Source: Archegozetes longisetosus (taxonomy: Eukaryota; Arthropoda; Arachnida; Sarcoptiformes; Trhypochthoniidae). From it: a stretch of 64,000 nt of DNA. The notes beneath the pieces were generated by a model. That model was given only the letters and a program-made list of their open reading frames with translations. It made no database searches and was not told where the DNA came from. A program made the position numbers and the translations under genes. Below are positions 15,201-27,846 of this stretch, piece by piece. Where the stretch lies: contig JAEMBT020000001.1 of assembly GCA_018873245.2 (NCBI GenBank), positions 434,001-498,000 on the forward strand. Reading direction: 5' to 3'. Position 1 is the stretch's first letter, and the number at the start of each line of letters is the position of its first letter.

Positions 15201-18200
15201 AGAGCTTCAATGCTGAACAAATTAATAATATGTTAAGTGGAGGGATAATAATCTTAGAGAAAAAACATGACACGATAGTTAATTTTAGTTCACTGCATAT
15301 TTTAGACTAAAGAGGTTCTGTCTTATCTTTCATCACATGTCTGAAAAGATTTTCATAAAATATTACATCCAAAATCTGACAAACTGTCAAATTAGTTCGA
15401 TAGTGAAAATCGCATCAAATTTCATATAGTTTATTATTTATATTCAATTAATTAATTGTTATATAATTTAGGCAATTATAGGCCTTAAGTTTAAGATCAC
15501 TTTAATATTCAAAATGAATTGATTTCTGCTTATCGCTGAGTCTAAATCAACAAATGAATCAATAACTGATCTTCTGGTTGTATTCTGATAGTTATAGTAG
15601 AAGTTGCAAAATGTATTGCACTCAACATGAGAGCCCTAAACTTATTCAACAGCTTACTTCGATCTATTATCCCGTTTTTGTCTACCAGCTCTTATTTAGT
15701 CGATCAAACTTTTCAACTTGATTTGCATTAGCTTAAGGACATTACGAGAGAATCCATTAATTTTAGGTTAAAAATTTGATGCATCGAAACTTATTTTGAA
15801 AGCGTCAATCATTTTCAAAACTCATTTATATAGTCACGTGACGTCTTAATAATGAGTTATTACGACACTTAAGCAATTGTAGTGTGCAGTTCATTTGGTC
15901 TATGGTCTAAGTTGCTCAAATGGTTCAATTCGATACTAAGCCTCAAATCAATAAATGAGAAATCTCAATTTTTACAAAATTGAACCAAACTGCATTACCT
16001 AGATTGATTAGTTTGATGTTTTTATGTTGAGATGGTAAAAATCAATCAGATTCATAAACGAGAAAGTTTTAAACGTAAGACACAAATAAGAAATCTAATA
16101 AAAAGAATAAATAAGAAGACATTAAACTCTCGATTAGAGTAACTGATCATTAAATTGGAATTGAGTTGAGTCGAAACATAACTATATTTTGGTGAAACAA
16201 AATTGAGAACAGAACGTATCCTGATTTCTAAATGTTGTCTTTAGTGATATACACGACTATTTCTCGATAATTTTATCGATTTTTTGATGCATTTATAAGA
16301 TTCTTTTCTTAAAAAGTGTTTTCCAAATATTTGCCGTTTTCATACAATTTCAAAATTAAATCATCGAATATTGATATGCGTCAAAGTTTTTGATCACACA
16401 ACTTTACATGATATCAATTTTATGGATACAGTAATCATATAAATTATGGTATGGTATGGAAAATGACATCAAATCATAAGAATGAATCGCCTTCTGTGCG
16501 AAAAAGCATTTAAGAAAAATATCTTGTTTAAGAAACTCTAGCGTTCACTTTCATTTATAGTTATTAAATACATTAGTATTATATCTCCAGTAGAATAAAG
16601 ATTATTAATAGTATAGTGAACTAGTGGAAACTCTTATAGATCAATCAATGCTACAGAAAGAAAACTTTTCAAACCAAAATAAGTGTTCTATTGCTTCAAT
16701 TCGCACTATTATAATAAAAATAGAGCAGGATTTGATGCGATCTGAAAACGGAAAACAAAGTTTAAGAGTTTCTATTATCTCTGCACTTATCTGTCTTTAT
16801 GCTCAATAAAACATGAAGCAACCAAATTACTCTTTCTTTATAGTTAACACTGGGTTTTATACTCACACTAAACCATAATTAACTTCTGTAAATAATTCAA
16901 AACACTAATCAGTATTGTTGCAAACAAGGCTTAAGCTCAACGTCTAAGTTCAAAACAGAAAAATCATGGACCCATCGAAAAAACTATTCGAAATATATTT
17001 TTGGAAATTGAAGTAGGAATCAATATCTACATAAATCTCATAAGAATATTGCGTCAATTAGTTTTGATTGCTGTAATCAGAAAAACTGCTTTCAAATATG
17101 CTTTTTGGAGCAATCTCTCTCAAACTTATTCATTAAGACGAAACTTGTTGAACTGTTATTGAAATAATGACATAATTATACAAATTTCGACCAACTCATT
17201 TATGTGTTTGGCTTATTTTGCAAAACATTTATAATTAAATGAGACACAATTATAAGCCTGTTACATTTTGGTGATTTTTGAAGCCAGGAACCACAACCCG
17301 TATTCATGTTTTTGCTGATCAAATGACAGTTTCCTATTATTTTTTATGGTTTATATGTTCGGTAATAAGAGTAAAATAGTGAGTTTGTATCATAAAGATG
17401 AAAAATTGCAAATAACAGCTCGTGTATTTTATGGTGTAAATTAGAACAACGTATTGAACATCTCGCATTTGTTTCACTTACAAAATGAAAGTTTAGAAAA
17501 ATTTCGTCAAAAACAGTATGGTTTTAAACTCAGCATCAATCGTTTAGACTTTGTATTCAATTTTAAATTAGATTTATTCTTAATTATTTAAAGAGTAGAG
17601 TCAGTAATACAAATACAGTACAATCTAATGAAACTTTTTCTTATTACGATTATTTACTAGAGATACATCTCAAACAATATTTATGATCAGATTATTTGCT
17701 CAGTGGTTTCGAATAAAAAAGTAAATATATCAATATGGATATCGTACGAGATATAGCTTTTCATGGATTGTTACTGTTCTCTCCAATCTGAACCTCTATT
17801 TTCCTCTTTTTTGTCAATCCATTTGGTCACAAATCTGTGCACTATATAAGAGTTGGAATAAAAAACTTTGTCTATCGATAAAATTATAATAGACAGACAA
17901 AATGAATTCCATATTCAAATTATACGTCAAAATGATCTAAATCGCAGAACTTGATCACTTTATTTTTATTGGTTAGTTCATAATTTAAAATTGAAGTGCC
18001 TTCGAATGAATAGCTTTTCAGATTGTCGCTTCACTATGACCGATGTGTTATCTTCAACATGTTAATGATCGAAAACAATGTTATTTCTAGCAAAGGTCGA
18101 AATCTGTGATTAAAATTTCGCTAGCTTTTTCCGTTTGTCTCACACGAGCATTTCGGGTGTAGTCACTCAAAATAACAATTTAATCGGATTAGAAACGAGA

Positions 18201-20753
18201 ACAACGACCAAAAGTTAGCAACAATCTCATTTTGATGTATTTTTCATGTGGAATCCGAGTATAAAATCTATTTTATTCTATCTATTAGTTTTGTTCGTGG
18301 ACAAGGAGAAAGTCTCTCCAGTAAGAGTTCGTTTATTTAATCCTAAACCTAATAAGTCAAATACAATGTCCGCAGCACTGCTTCCGACGAGAACGTTGAA
18401 TAAAATAACTTATGTCACCTCATCTTACAGTTAGAAATCACAGCGAACCAACGCTAAAAATTGATCGCTAGATTTATTTGTGGGCATATGATTCCTCTTT
18501 TCATTAGGTCTTTATTATTCGAAAATCGATATATAGTAGCAAGTCTTTTAGTGACCCGACGGTCTCTACTGAAGAATTACTTTGTTTTGTTTCTAAACAC
18601 AAATAGCTTCTTCTCGAGTATCACTAAAAATGGCCTTCTTTTTAGCTTGATACTTTTTAAGTCTGTATCTAAATCTTTCACTCATTATAGTGATTTTTAA
18701 AAGTTTCTAACTAACTTCCAACACATTAATTCTGTTGATTCCTGATTAAATTCTTGTGTTGAACCTTTTTCAAAAAAATCAGTTTTTAATCAAAATAACA
18801 ACATTTTTTGTTTATATTGCATCATTGTCAAGCTTATCGAACAAGTTTATTGAAGGTTAAACTTAGTTAATAAAGTTAGTGTAAATTCACTAAATATAGT
18901 AAACGCTAAGGACTTAATGGTAAACGTATGATGACTGTCAAACTTTAGAACAAGCAATCGATAAATGTTGTAAGAGTTGCCTTAAAACACTGTATCGTCC
19001 AGTCTTTTATAATACCAGTAGAATTTACGTAAGTGTTCTGTCTGTCACTTCATTATCACATCAACGAATCTTATCTAGACTCAAAGTTATGCCATTTTTA
19101 AGTGCGTCAAGTCTTAAGAGTATAACTATAGCGGAAAATCAGGAACAGATTAACAGCTGGTCGTTCAAAAATATTAAAATTATTAAAAAAATATTACATA
19201 TTGACCAAATTTTGATGAGTCAGAAAAGGTTTTTACTTTAAAATAATATGATTATTCTTTTGGATTTGAGTAAAAGACCGAAACAATTCTTTGGAAAGTG
19301 AAAAGATTATTATTATGATTCAAAATCAGAATTATTGGCCGAATATACTGGAGACTTAAGGATACTACTTGAAAGGAGACTTAAGCCTAAACCATTATGC
19401 TTTGGAGCTCAGAGTGAAGTATTCATGAATGCCATCATATTCTAATAAGATTTACAAAGAAATCTTCCACAATTTTTATTCATTTGAGATTCAATCATAG
19501 GCTTGTGTGGCTCTAATATCTAAGATATAAGATATGAAAATAAGTACGGTTTCTATCATATTCTATCTTAGACCTTTTAGATTTTTAGGACTTGTTTAGT
19601 TATGAAACATTTTGGTTAGTTTCAATAAAATTCAATCGATTGACATAACAGCCAGAATCAAATATAAGTCTAACAGAACTTCAATGCACTTAATATAAAG
19701 TTTGATAAAATAATTATGAACTGAAATTAACCTGAATTAGTAGTTCGGCACTCTGAGTAAAGTTGATTGAAGTTGCCATCAAAACAGAAGTAAATAAGAC
19801 ATAAATGTTTTAACAGCTTTTATATAATTTTATTTTATATAACATTTCTGTGAATAAAGGTTCGTATTCCTAGAATCAAATCTATTTTGACAATAGTAAA
19901 CAGTACAGTAAAGAGTAAAATACCTTATATTCACAAATGCAACCGAACTTTTCAGCTTTAATCTAAAGCCTGCAGAGAAGCAAATGGACTATAGATAAAT
20001 GATCATCGACTTAGCCCTTAGGCAATAAAAAACATAGTGAAGATGGAAAAGAGCATCTTATATGATATGCTCACAGCTGGTATTAAATGTGATTTGATTT
20101 TGGTAGTAAGAAACAGTGAGAAGACATAACTAGTGTATTAGCTTTCTCATGAACAATGCAACACTGTAAAACAGTTTGTCTCGTTAAGCAGTATTGTTAT
20201 CATCATAACTTATATTAATATTTTACTAGCTATAGCCAGCTTCTACCCGGCTTTAACGCTACCATCACATACTACTTTGTTATTAGTTCTCATAGTAATA
20301 GAAAGAATTAGATTCGAAACTTTCAGTAGTAGTTCGAGTGAGACTTCAATCGATTATTTGATACATTAATAATGAAAGGCTCACCACTAATAATAGATAA
20401 GCTCTCATCGAAACTTGAATTATAAATGAAATTATATAATTAACTAAAAAGTATAAAAAAATTAATGTGTTTCATTTGTATGTAAATAAGTCGGTGTTTG
20501 AAAATATTTTTAATTCTTTTCAATAAAACATCAATACTTCGGTTGATCATTAGTATGCGCAAAAACAAAATGTAATATTTATGCAAAATAACATAGTTTG
20601 GTATATAACACAGTTTGATATTCACTAAATTTCTGATAGAAAAATGAATCAAATTATCGCAAATACAGAGCAACGCACAGGTACTTAAGTTAAAGTACTT
20701 ATGTTAAAGCGATTTCTTAAATGTGAAAATAAGTTATTTGAATAAAAACTTAC

Positions 20754-21285
20754 AGAAGGATGTGATATGAGACAGCTTTCCAGCCACGAGGCCTTTCAAC
20801 GAGATGAGTGTCAGTTTGGAAGAAGTCAGTTGAGTCAAACGAAACTTTAACGAGTCAGGTAAGTCCAAACAGGTCCAAATCGGTTTTAAAACTTACTCAA
20901 GCGGATATTTTCGAAATATTCTATACTGAATGTTGAACATTGTTTCTTAACTGTACAAAATTGACAATTTCCAAATGACTTTGATGAGAAACAAATTTTG
21001 GACCAAAGTTTCGAGTTTAACTGACTCGTCAAAATGCGAATGGACTCGTGTGAACTACCTTTCAAGGAAGTTGTAAACCAAATTCTGTGTCTTCCTGTAT
21101 CTTGGATCGCGATGCCTGTAACCAGCTTTGAGTGGTCTGCCGAGTAAACTGGTGCGCGAGACTTCGGAGGATGGCCGAGGAGTACAGCCGAACGGTCCAT
21201 GTGATCGGGCGTAGCGCTCCCCGGCCTCGAGTTGGCGCAATTCCAACAGGTCTCCTTCTGGATTACAATAATCAAACGAAGGCAG
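20754..21285 (-). CDS. KCNQ: KCNQ-type voltage-gated potassium channel, two N-terminal exons (partial gene)
   Basis: Two exons are visible. Exon a (21285-21059) follows an acceptor ending tttcaag, starts in phase 0 and ends in phase 2 at donor AG|GTAGTT. Exon b (20792-20754, only 39 bases) joins in frame and ends at donor CT|GTAAGT; the intron between them is 266 bases. Together they read ...SRTSLLGRPLKAGY..., RYRKTQNLVYNFLER, then PRGWKAVSYHIL. That is the signature of the KCNQ (Kv7) cytoplasmic N-terminus running into transmembrane segment S1; vertebrate Kv7 channels have SLLGKPL and ...YNVLERPRGWAF.YHA at the same place. Kv7 channels are slow, non-inactivating plasma-membrane K+ channels (M-current) that damp excitability. 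The stop after exon b falls in intron, so S1-S6, the pore and the C-terminal calmodulin and assembly domains must be encoded further left or outside the window. The initiator exon, to the right, was not found. Exon a is the most GC-rich block in the first 27 kb. Confidence 0.82.
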
Positions 21286-24128
21286 CTTGAAATAAATAAA
21301 ACACAATGAGCCAAACACTGATCCCTTCAATTCTTAACAAATAGAGCATTAGTTAAATGATTTTTTCCTATTGATTCTAATATTGTGATAACGCATTCTC
21401 TGATTTTGGAAAAACACATTATTCAATCCTAAATCAATTGCTCTAATACAGTGAGCGAGTATTGCAATCAACTAATGAAAGTAGTTATTTCAGATCAAGA
21501 CTATTGAGTGACTTCCTAAACAAATTTGACAACAAAGCAAGTCTTTAAGTTCTAATATTTGCGCTAATATTTGAAGATTTGTTAAGTAAAAAACATGAAT
21601 TCATTAATGGTGATGCACTTGAGCCATATATGAACAAACAAAGTAAATGAAATGAAATAAAGTCATAAAAATCGATTTAAAGCTGCAAACATAGAATCGT
21701 CATTCGATTAGGCTTTTAATCCTTAAATCAAAAGTTACTTCCTTTTGAGCGACACTAGTCGTGAAGCAGACCAAAAAATAAGTGCCACCAACTTTTCTCT
21801 GTTTGTTAATTTCAGTTAACTATTACATAAAGGTTACGAATTGCATAGACATGACAATAGAAACAAATAAACTTATTTGTGCCGCTCAGAATCGAATAGA
21901 AATTATCAGTTAGAGTAAAATACATTCGCCAAATTCCAAACTTTTCTGATTTACACCAAAAGTAATTAATTACATAACGAAGCCATTAAACACAAAATTG
22001 AAGTCAAATTGAAATGCATCTAATAATAAGTTTGCAATTTTGCGATTCGGTTTCATTCAAAACGATGGCACAAACATTCGTTAATTTAAGAGCATTTCGA
22101 TTGAATGGCAAAAACAAATACTATTAGAGAAAGTAAAACAAACACATAAAAGAATATTTTGTTGCATTGCAAACAACTTTCAAGATTGGCAAGTGTTGAC
22201 CCTGATGGTCAAAATATTGTTTAACGCAAAATTTCACCTTTTTCGCTGCTATAATCAGCAATGCTGTTCATAATAGAAGATCTTGACGGGTGTGTTGCAC
22301 TCATACGAAATACTATGTATTTCTGTACTACTGGTATAAAATACTATGCACTCCAATGCGATCTTGACGTCAGCCTTTTGCACGTTATTATCAACGTATG
22401 CGCGTTAAAACAGAGTCAAAGAGAAAACCTTTCGAAGACTCTGCCATCGAAAAATATATTGGATAGATGCACGCTATTGTCTCTCTTTTTTATATGAAAT
22501 TTGAGAATATTAAATGCTTTTATAGTCTTTTAAATGCGTTATAAGTTGATAATTCGAGACGTCTTAACACAACATTTATTCAGTAGTAATGCTTTTCTGT
22601 ATTTCTATTGCTGTGCATTTGATCGCTTACTTATTTATACTAATGTCAATCCTTTACTTGTTTTGCTAAACTTTAGCCTTTCTATTCCTATAAGTCTTAG
22701 AGCTGTATTCATTTTTAAATATTGATTGAGATGATTAATTAAGCAAGCTTTAATTTATTTAAAAGATAACTCTAGTAATTATCGGCTTGTTTTAATAGAT
22801 TAGGAGAATGATAAATTGTGACTAAAATGAACTGAAACAAAGAGTTTACTTAATCATAAAGTTATTACTACTCGCGAGGTAAGAAAGAAACAAAACAAAG
22901 GCCCAGAACAATATTCATCAGCAATAAAAAGTGACCCAATTTAACCGTAATTTATACACCGGTAATTCATTTTTATCATTCGATTCATTCATTGACTTTT
23001 ATTGTTATTATCATCGTTATTACTGACTGAATTCTTGTACCTGAAGGTTGCACTTGATATTCATTGATATAATTGTTGTGATGCATGAAAAAACTTTGAG
23101 CATCGAATCTGTTGGCCATTCAACTGAATTTATAAATAAATGGCACACAAAATGATTGACTAATGTAATTGAAATCGGAAAAAGCATTTACCTGTAAAGA
23201 AAATTCTACTCAATCAATAGCTAGAGTGTAATTTTACCCTCACGTCTAATTTGTTTCAATTTCGATTAATACATTCAAATACACAAATAAGTTGTATTTT
23301 TCACTATTCTATGCCAAACTGCAGATTCTTTTATTCATTTGCCGCACCGCTTCGAATAAATAAGCTTTCGAATCATGCATACGAGGGCCGTATCTTTTTA
23401 AGAATAAAACCTAGATAGATACTTATATTAGTTCTGCATTCTATTTTCGAATTCCTGCTTATGATTTAGTATTCTTATGATCCTATTTTCAATATTTATG
23501 CTCTGAACGCTTTTCAGACCCTTCGGGTGCGCAGCAAAACTCAAGCTCCAGCTTTGGCTAGACTAAATTGAGTAACAATAGAAATGCCTGTTAAATCGAA
23601 TCGATCAATTGTTCATTCAATTCAATCATTTGCCTTATCTGAGACTCCACGTAAAATGTTCAAGCTGATTTGTATTTACCACAGCATAAATCAACATTCG
23701 ATTGATCCACAGTTCTCTCATTGTCAACATGTCTACTTATATTTTGATTAAGAAGAGAGTAATTATGTACTTTTCAAATAAAAATGAGTCACCGTTTGTA
23801 GCAATTATCGATTGGTTCTAAGGAAGATATGATTTTAAACAGTATTTTGCAGCCTATGTCGCAGTCTTGAAAGACAAAAACAACTACAGTAGAAATAAAA
23901 AGAAACAGAACACGTACAATAAGCGTTTTACATAGCAATTGTACTTTTATATCAATCTAACATACCTGTACTATAACTTAGAGACATTTACTTTATTAAC
24001 TTATTATTTGAAAATACTTAAAAACACCGTTAAATGAAAATCATTGCATATAAGTGTAGTATTGAAGTAAATAATTAGTTTGTCAGTACTTTAGGTTTTG
24101 CACTTACTTTCAATACTCAATTCTAACC

Positions 24129-24170
24129 AATGAATGAACGAATGAATGAATGAATGAATAAATGAATGAA
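24129..24170. repeat. AATG microsatellite
   Basis: About ten tandem AATG units with a few substitutions (aacg, aata). It is simple-sequence repeat DNA without coding potential. Confidence 0.9.
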
Positions 24171-25341
24171 CAAATATTCTATGCTCTACCTTTTAAGTAT
24201 ATTAAAGCTTTACTTAATGAAAGCTTATATTTATTTAATTGTGACTGCTTTAATGCACTCTAATTTAGTATTCAATCAGACTGTTTCAAAAGTTTTGATG
24301 GAGCTCTAATAAGTTCTTTTATCTAATAGTCTACTTATGTTTTAAGATTTAAAGACTTATCGATTTTATATCTTTTTAATGAGCCATATTGCATTATTGC
24401 ACGTGTCTTTCACTATGTATTTTTGAAACTTTTCCTCTTTTCATTATTGGAAACTTCATAAACAACTTATCGATAGATTCTGTTTGAGACCAATTATTAT
24501 TTGTAAATAATAAAAAACTAAAATATCATTGAAATCATGAGAGTTGTTAAAAATAATTGTGTTCACGGATTTAGGATATGGTGTAATAAAATTACAAATT
24601 TGAATTTATACAACACAAACTCACAAATTTGACTATTATTGATGTCAAATTTATATTGATATTAGTCTTTTCTAAGAGCAAATATTGCTATTGCCATTAA
24701 GTGTTACACTTAAAATAGTCTAACTTTAAACATTTCATATCGTGCTTATTGTTAGATATCAAATATAATACTTTATCTTATAGTTTATTACTGCATATAA
24801 CCTAAACTCCATATGAATATACTTGAAAAAACTCTATAGTGTGTGTCATCAATGAAAGTAATCGATATTATATAAATTGACTCCCATTCAAAAGTATAAC
24901 CCAATATGGTATCAGGTAATTCTCGGTCAGTAAATTATTATTGCAATGCAGACGTGCTATTTTTGTTTTAACGCCATTATCTTTGAAGCTAAAAATTTTT
25001 GGAAGAATCCAATCTTGACGAATATGAAGACTGCTTTTTATTTATTCAATCTTCATATATTTTTTGTCATATTAAAGGACGAAATACCATTAACTGAGAT
25101 TTTTAATAAAAATTCAATTTGAGATAAGGTTAAAGTCATGACGCCTTTCAGCTTAACTGAATTGAATCTGCTATCAAATTTTGTTAAAGTCTGAAGGTTG
25201 AATATCTGAAATGCCAACATTTTCAATTATATGAATTGATGGAAGAAAAAAATAGAGGCTTATTTCCTTAATACAGCCAAACATTGCAAATGACCGGACT
25301 CACCAAATACAAATAGAGTCCAAGTAAATTCTAGCTTAAAC

Positions 25342-25362
25342 CAGAAGGTGAAACACCTTCTG
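25342..25362. repeat. Perfect 9-base-pair hairpin
   Basis: CAGAAGGTG and CACCTTCTG are exact reverse complements separated by AAA. It is a short, unusually GC-rich palindrome in AT-rich surroundings with no visible gene nearby; function unknown. Confidence 0.6.
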
Positions 25363-27846
25363 CTACATCCACGGTAGTCACTTTACCATTTAATGCTCTC
25401 AGCAAACAGAATCGAATCAAAATCAATCTTAATGAAGCCTCACTTTGAGTCCATTCTTAAAAGTGAAACCTTTAAATGAAATAATTGAACCTTAAGCGGG
25501 AATCTTGTATGATATGAAAGCCTTTAAAATAGTAAAACAAGAACTGAGTCTAAAAGGCCAATATATATATATGTATAAAAAAGATAGGAGCCAACTAAAG
25601 GCACTTAACTTAAATGATTTCCTTTTTGAAACTAATGCATTAACTTTTACCTAACATGTTAAACAAAAATAAGAAGACCACTAATTCTTTATTTATCGAA
25701 TCCTCTAGTAATACAAAAGATAAGAAACAAGAGACAAGAGAACGAGTAGAACGAGAGACGAGAGAAAGAGATTGCAAACAAACACAGTGGAAAATTCGAG
25801 TTTCAGATCTATGTTGATGAGCCTAGAGTTAACCGTTAATGGACATCACTATAATTTGAACTTTGAAAATATCAAACGGAAGTGATGCGGAAAAAGGATA
25901 TCGAGCTTTGTTATTGCAGGTACTTAAACGCGTAAATTGTGCGAAAAATCTTTAGCGATATCTCTTATTTGCTACTTTAGCTTTTTATGTTAACTTCAAT
26001 ATTGCTTTTATGCCGACAACAGGAATATAGAAATTCTGTTTTACATTCGACATGTCTCTCAAAGCCATTATCTCTATGGAAACAATAAATATTTTTTTAG
26101 TTCGTATACTTTAAAATAATTGTTTGCCTTATTTGGCCAAAAGTATATAATTATTTGTTTGATTCAATCATATTACTCGCTAACTTTTGTCAGATTATAG
26201 TTTATAGTGGTCTAGATTTCAAACTGGTCAAACTTTACCGAACTGCCCACCACTCATATGACATTTGCTGATCATTAGTTAAGTGACAAATATTCGATTG
26301 TTAGTACGACTGAAAGAAGATTAACAAAAAGGTATGCTTTTAATTGCAATTTCTATATTGAGAAGTATTTCGTTTTGATCATTGAGTTAGAAGTAGTGAA
26401 ATGTGTTCCACGAGTTCGATGCTTTCAGTGATCGCAGTGCCTTAAAGTTGTGTCGAGTTCAATAATATAAGTATTTTTTCCATTGATTAATCAATAAATA
26501 TGGACTAAACGACTCTTAACTGTATATGATTTAATGTACGTATTAATGCTTCATTTTTACCACCTCTTCTTTTTGCAATTACATCTCAAACATTTTAATT
26601 TTATTCAATTGTTTTACGCCAAATAGTTTAGAAAATCTAATTTAAGTCTTCATTTGATTTTGACAGTAATACATATATAGTTAAATATAAGAGACAATGA
26701 ATCGCATTGCCATTCAATAATCAGTAAGTTATCAACAAACTAAAGACGAGCGTTACCCTCAATGAAAAATACAACTAATAACAATTTTTGGATGATAAGC
26801 GCTACAGTTGTGTCATCAAATTAGCAACAGTTCACTCTAAAAAGACTAATTATATGAATTTCAGGAAAAGTTATGGCAGTACAAGTTTTATTAAGTTTTT
26901 GACCGAAGCAATGTTTGTTCAATTGATGGCTACTGGAAATGGGATATGTTTGTAAAGTTTGTGTCCACAATAAAGATACAGCGAAAGGCTTAGACATCTT
27001 TCAAGTCAAAGTCATAGAAGTCACACAATATTACAAAAATTTTTAATCAAGACAAACTGTAGTACACTGTTGACACAAACTTGACATATTTTTCTGATAT
27101 GAGCCTTCATTTTGTATTTGTTCCTTTAAAATTTAATTAAATTACTGGGCTTATTTGCAGTTAATTGTTACCGTTCCTAATTTTAAACTTGAAATAAAGC
27201 TTAGTTTGCAGATGAAGTCAACTCCGTCATAACTGATTATTTCTATATCTAGCAAAATTGAAGAGAATATTTTGGACCAAACTTAAGATTAAATTGTATG
27301 ATAATGACTATGATAGAAAACAATACTGTTTTTGCATTTACTACTTAAATCTTATCAATAAGTACGCAAACTGAAGGAATAAATGCGTTGAATGCATTTA
27401 AGTACAATGTATTACATGAATGATGTAGTATCTCAAGTGTTTTCCAAGTAATCTAATACTTGATAGAAGACTTCTCATTAGCTCTCATAAAGATCACCAG
27501 AGCTTAAACTCACACCATTTGTTGAAGCTTGTATTGTAAAAAATTAGTCGTCCAACTCTGTTTGATAAAAATTAGTAGTGAATTGTCGGACAATGCGAGA
27601 GTATTACAGTAAACACTAACAATTAGAGCGAAAATGAAATGAATTGCAGTTTCAAAAGAGTATTATAAAATTGTGATAATAGTGCAAATAATCGTAAATT
27701 TGTTTGTTTTAAGGATCATCACATGTTAAGAGTCAAAAGTAATAAGTTTATAAATATCTTCGCTTTTGATATCTTACACAAGGACTGCTATTTAGCTGAC
27801 ATACCAACCATTTCCACTCAATCAATACTTTGGATATTTATAGGGT

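Larger units (their letters stand above)
1..20753. other. Long gene-poor AT-rich stretch, probably an intron of the KCNQ gene
   Basis: No convincing coding exon is visible on either strand. The open frames present are short (80 codons or fewer), lysine/isoleucine/phenylalanine-rich and resemble no family I recognise. Because the KCNQ exons at 20754-21285 run leftward and end in a splice donor at 20753 with the channel only just begun (transmembrane segment S1 starting), the remaining channel exons must lie to the left, here or beyond base 1. I looked for the selectivity-filter and S2-S6 motifs on the minus strand and did not find them, but a by-eye search can miss short exons. The stretch holds a hAT-like MITE (1989-2605), a hairpin (3605-3646), a 19-base tandem repeat (9228-9284) and an isolated GC-rich patch near 3500-3545. 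Confidence 0.5.
21286..27846. other. Non-coding stretch upstream of the KCNQ exons and sphingomyelinase
   Basis: This AT-rich stretch has no recognisable gene. It should contain the 5' part of KCNQ (first coding exon or promoter) if that lies in the window, and the promoter of the sphingomyelinase at its right end. It holds an AATG microsatellite, a perfect hairpin (25342-25362), a purine-rich run near 25725-25780 and a small GC-rich exon-like patch at 23518-23565. Confidence 0.5.

Noticed and set aside
18246..18700. Two adjacent plus-strand open frames of 62 and 79 codons
   Set aside because: They lie in different frames, have biased AT-driven composition and lack recognisable domains or convincing splice sites.
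20886..21314. 142-codon minus-strand frame overlapping the KCNQ exon
   Set aside because: It is a different frame from the one giving the KCNQ motifs, reads through the exon's donor site into intron and resembles no family; it is a shadow of the GC-rich exon.
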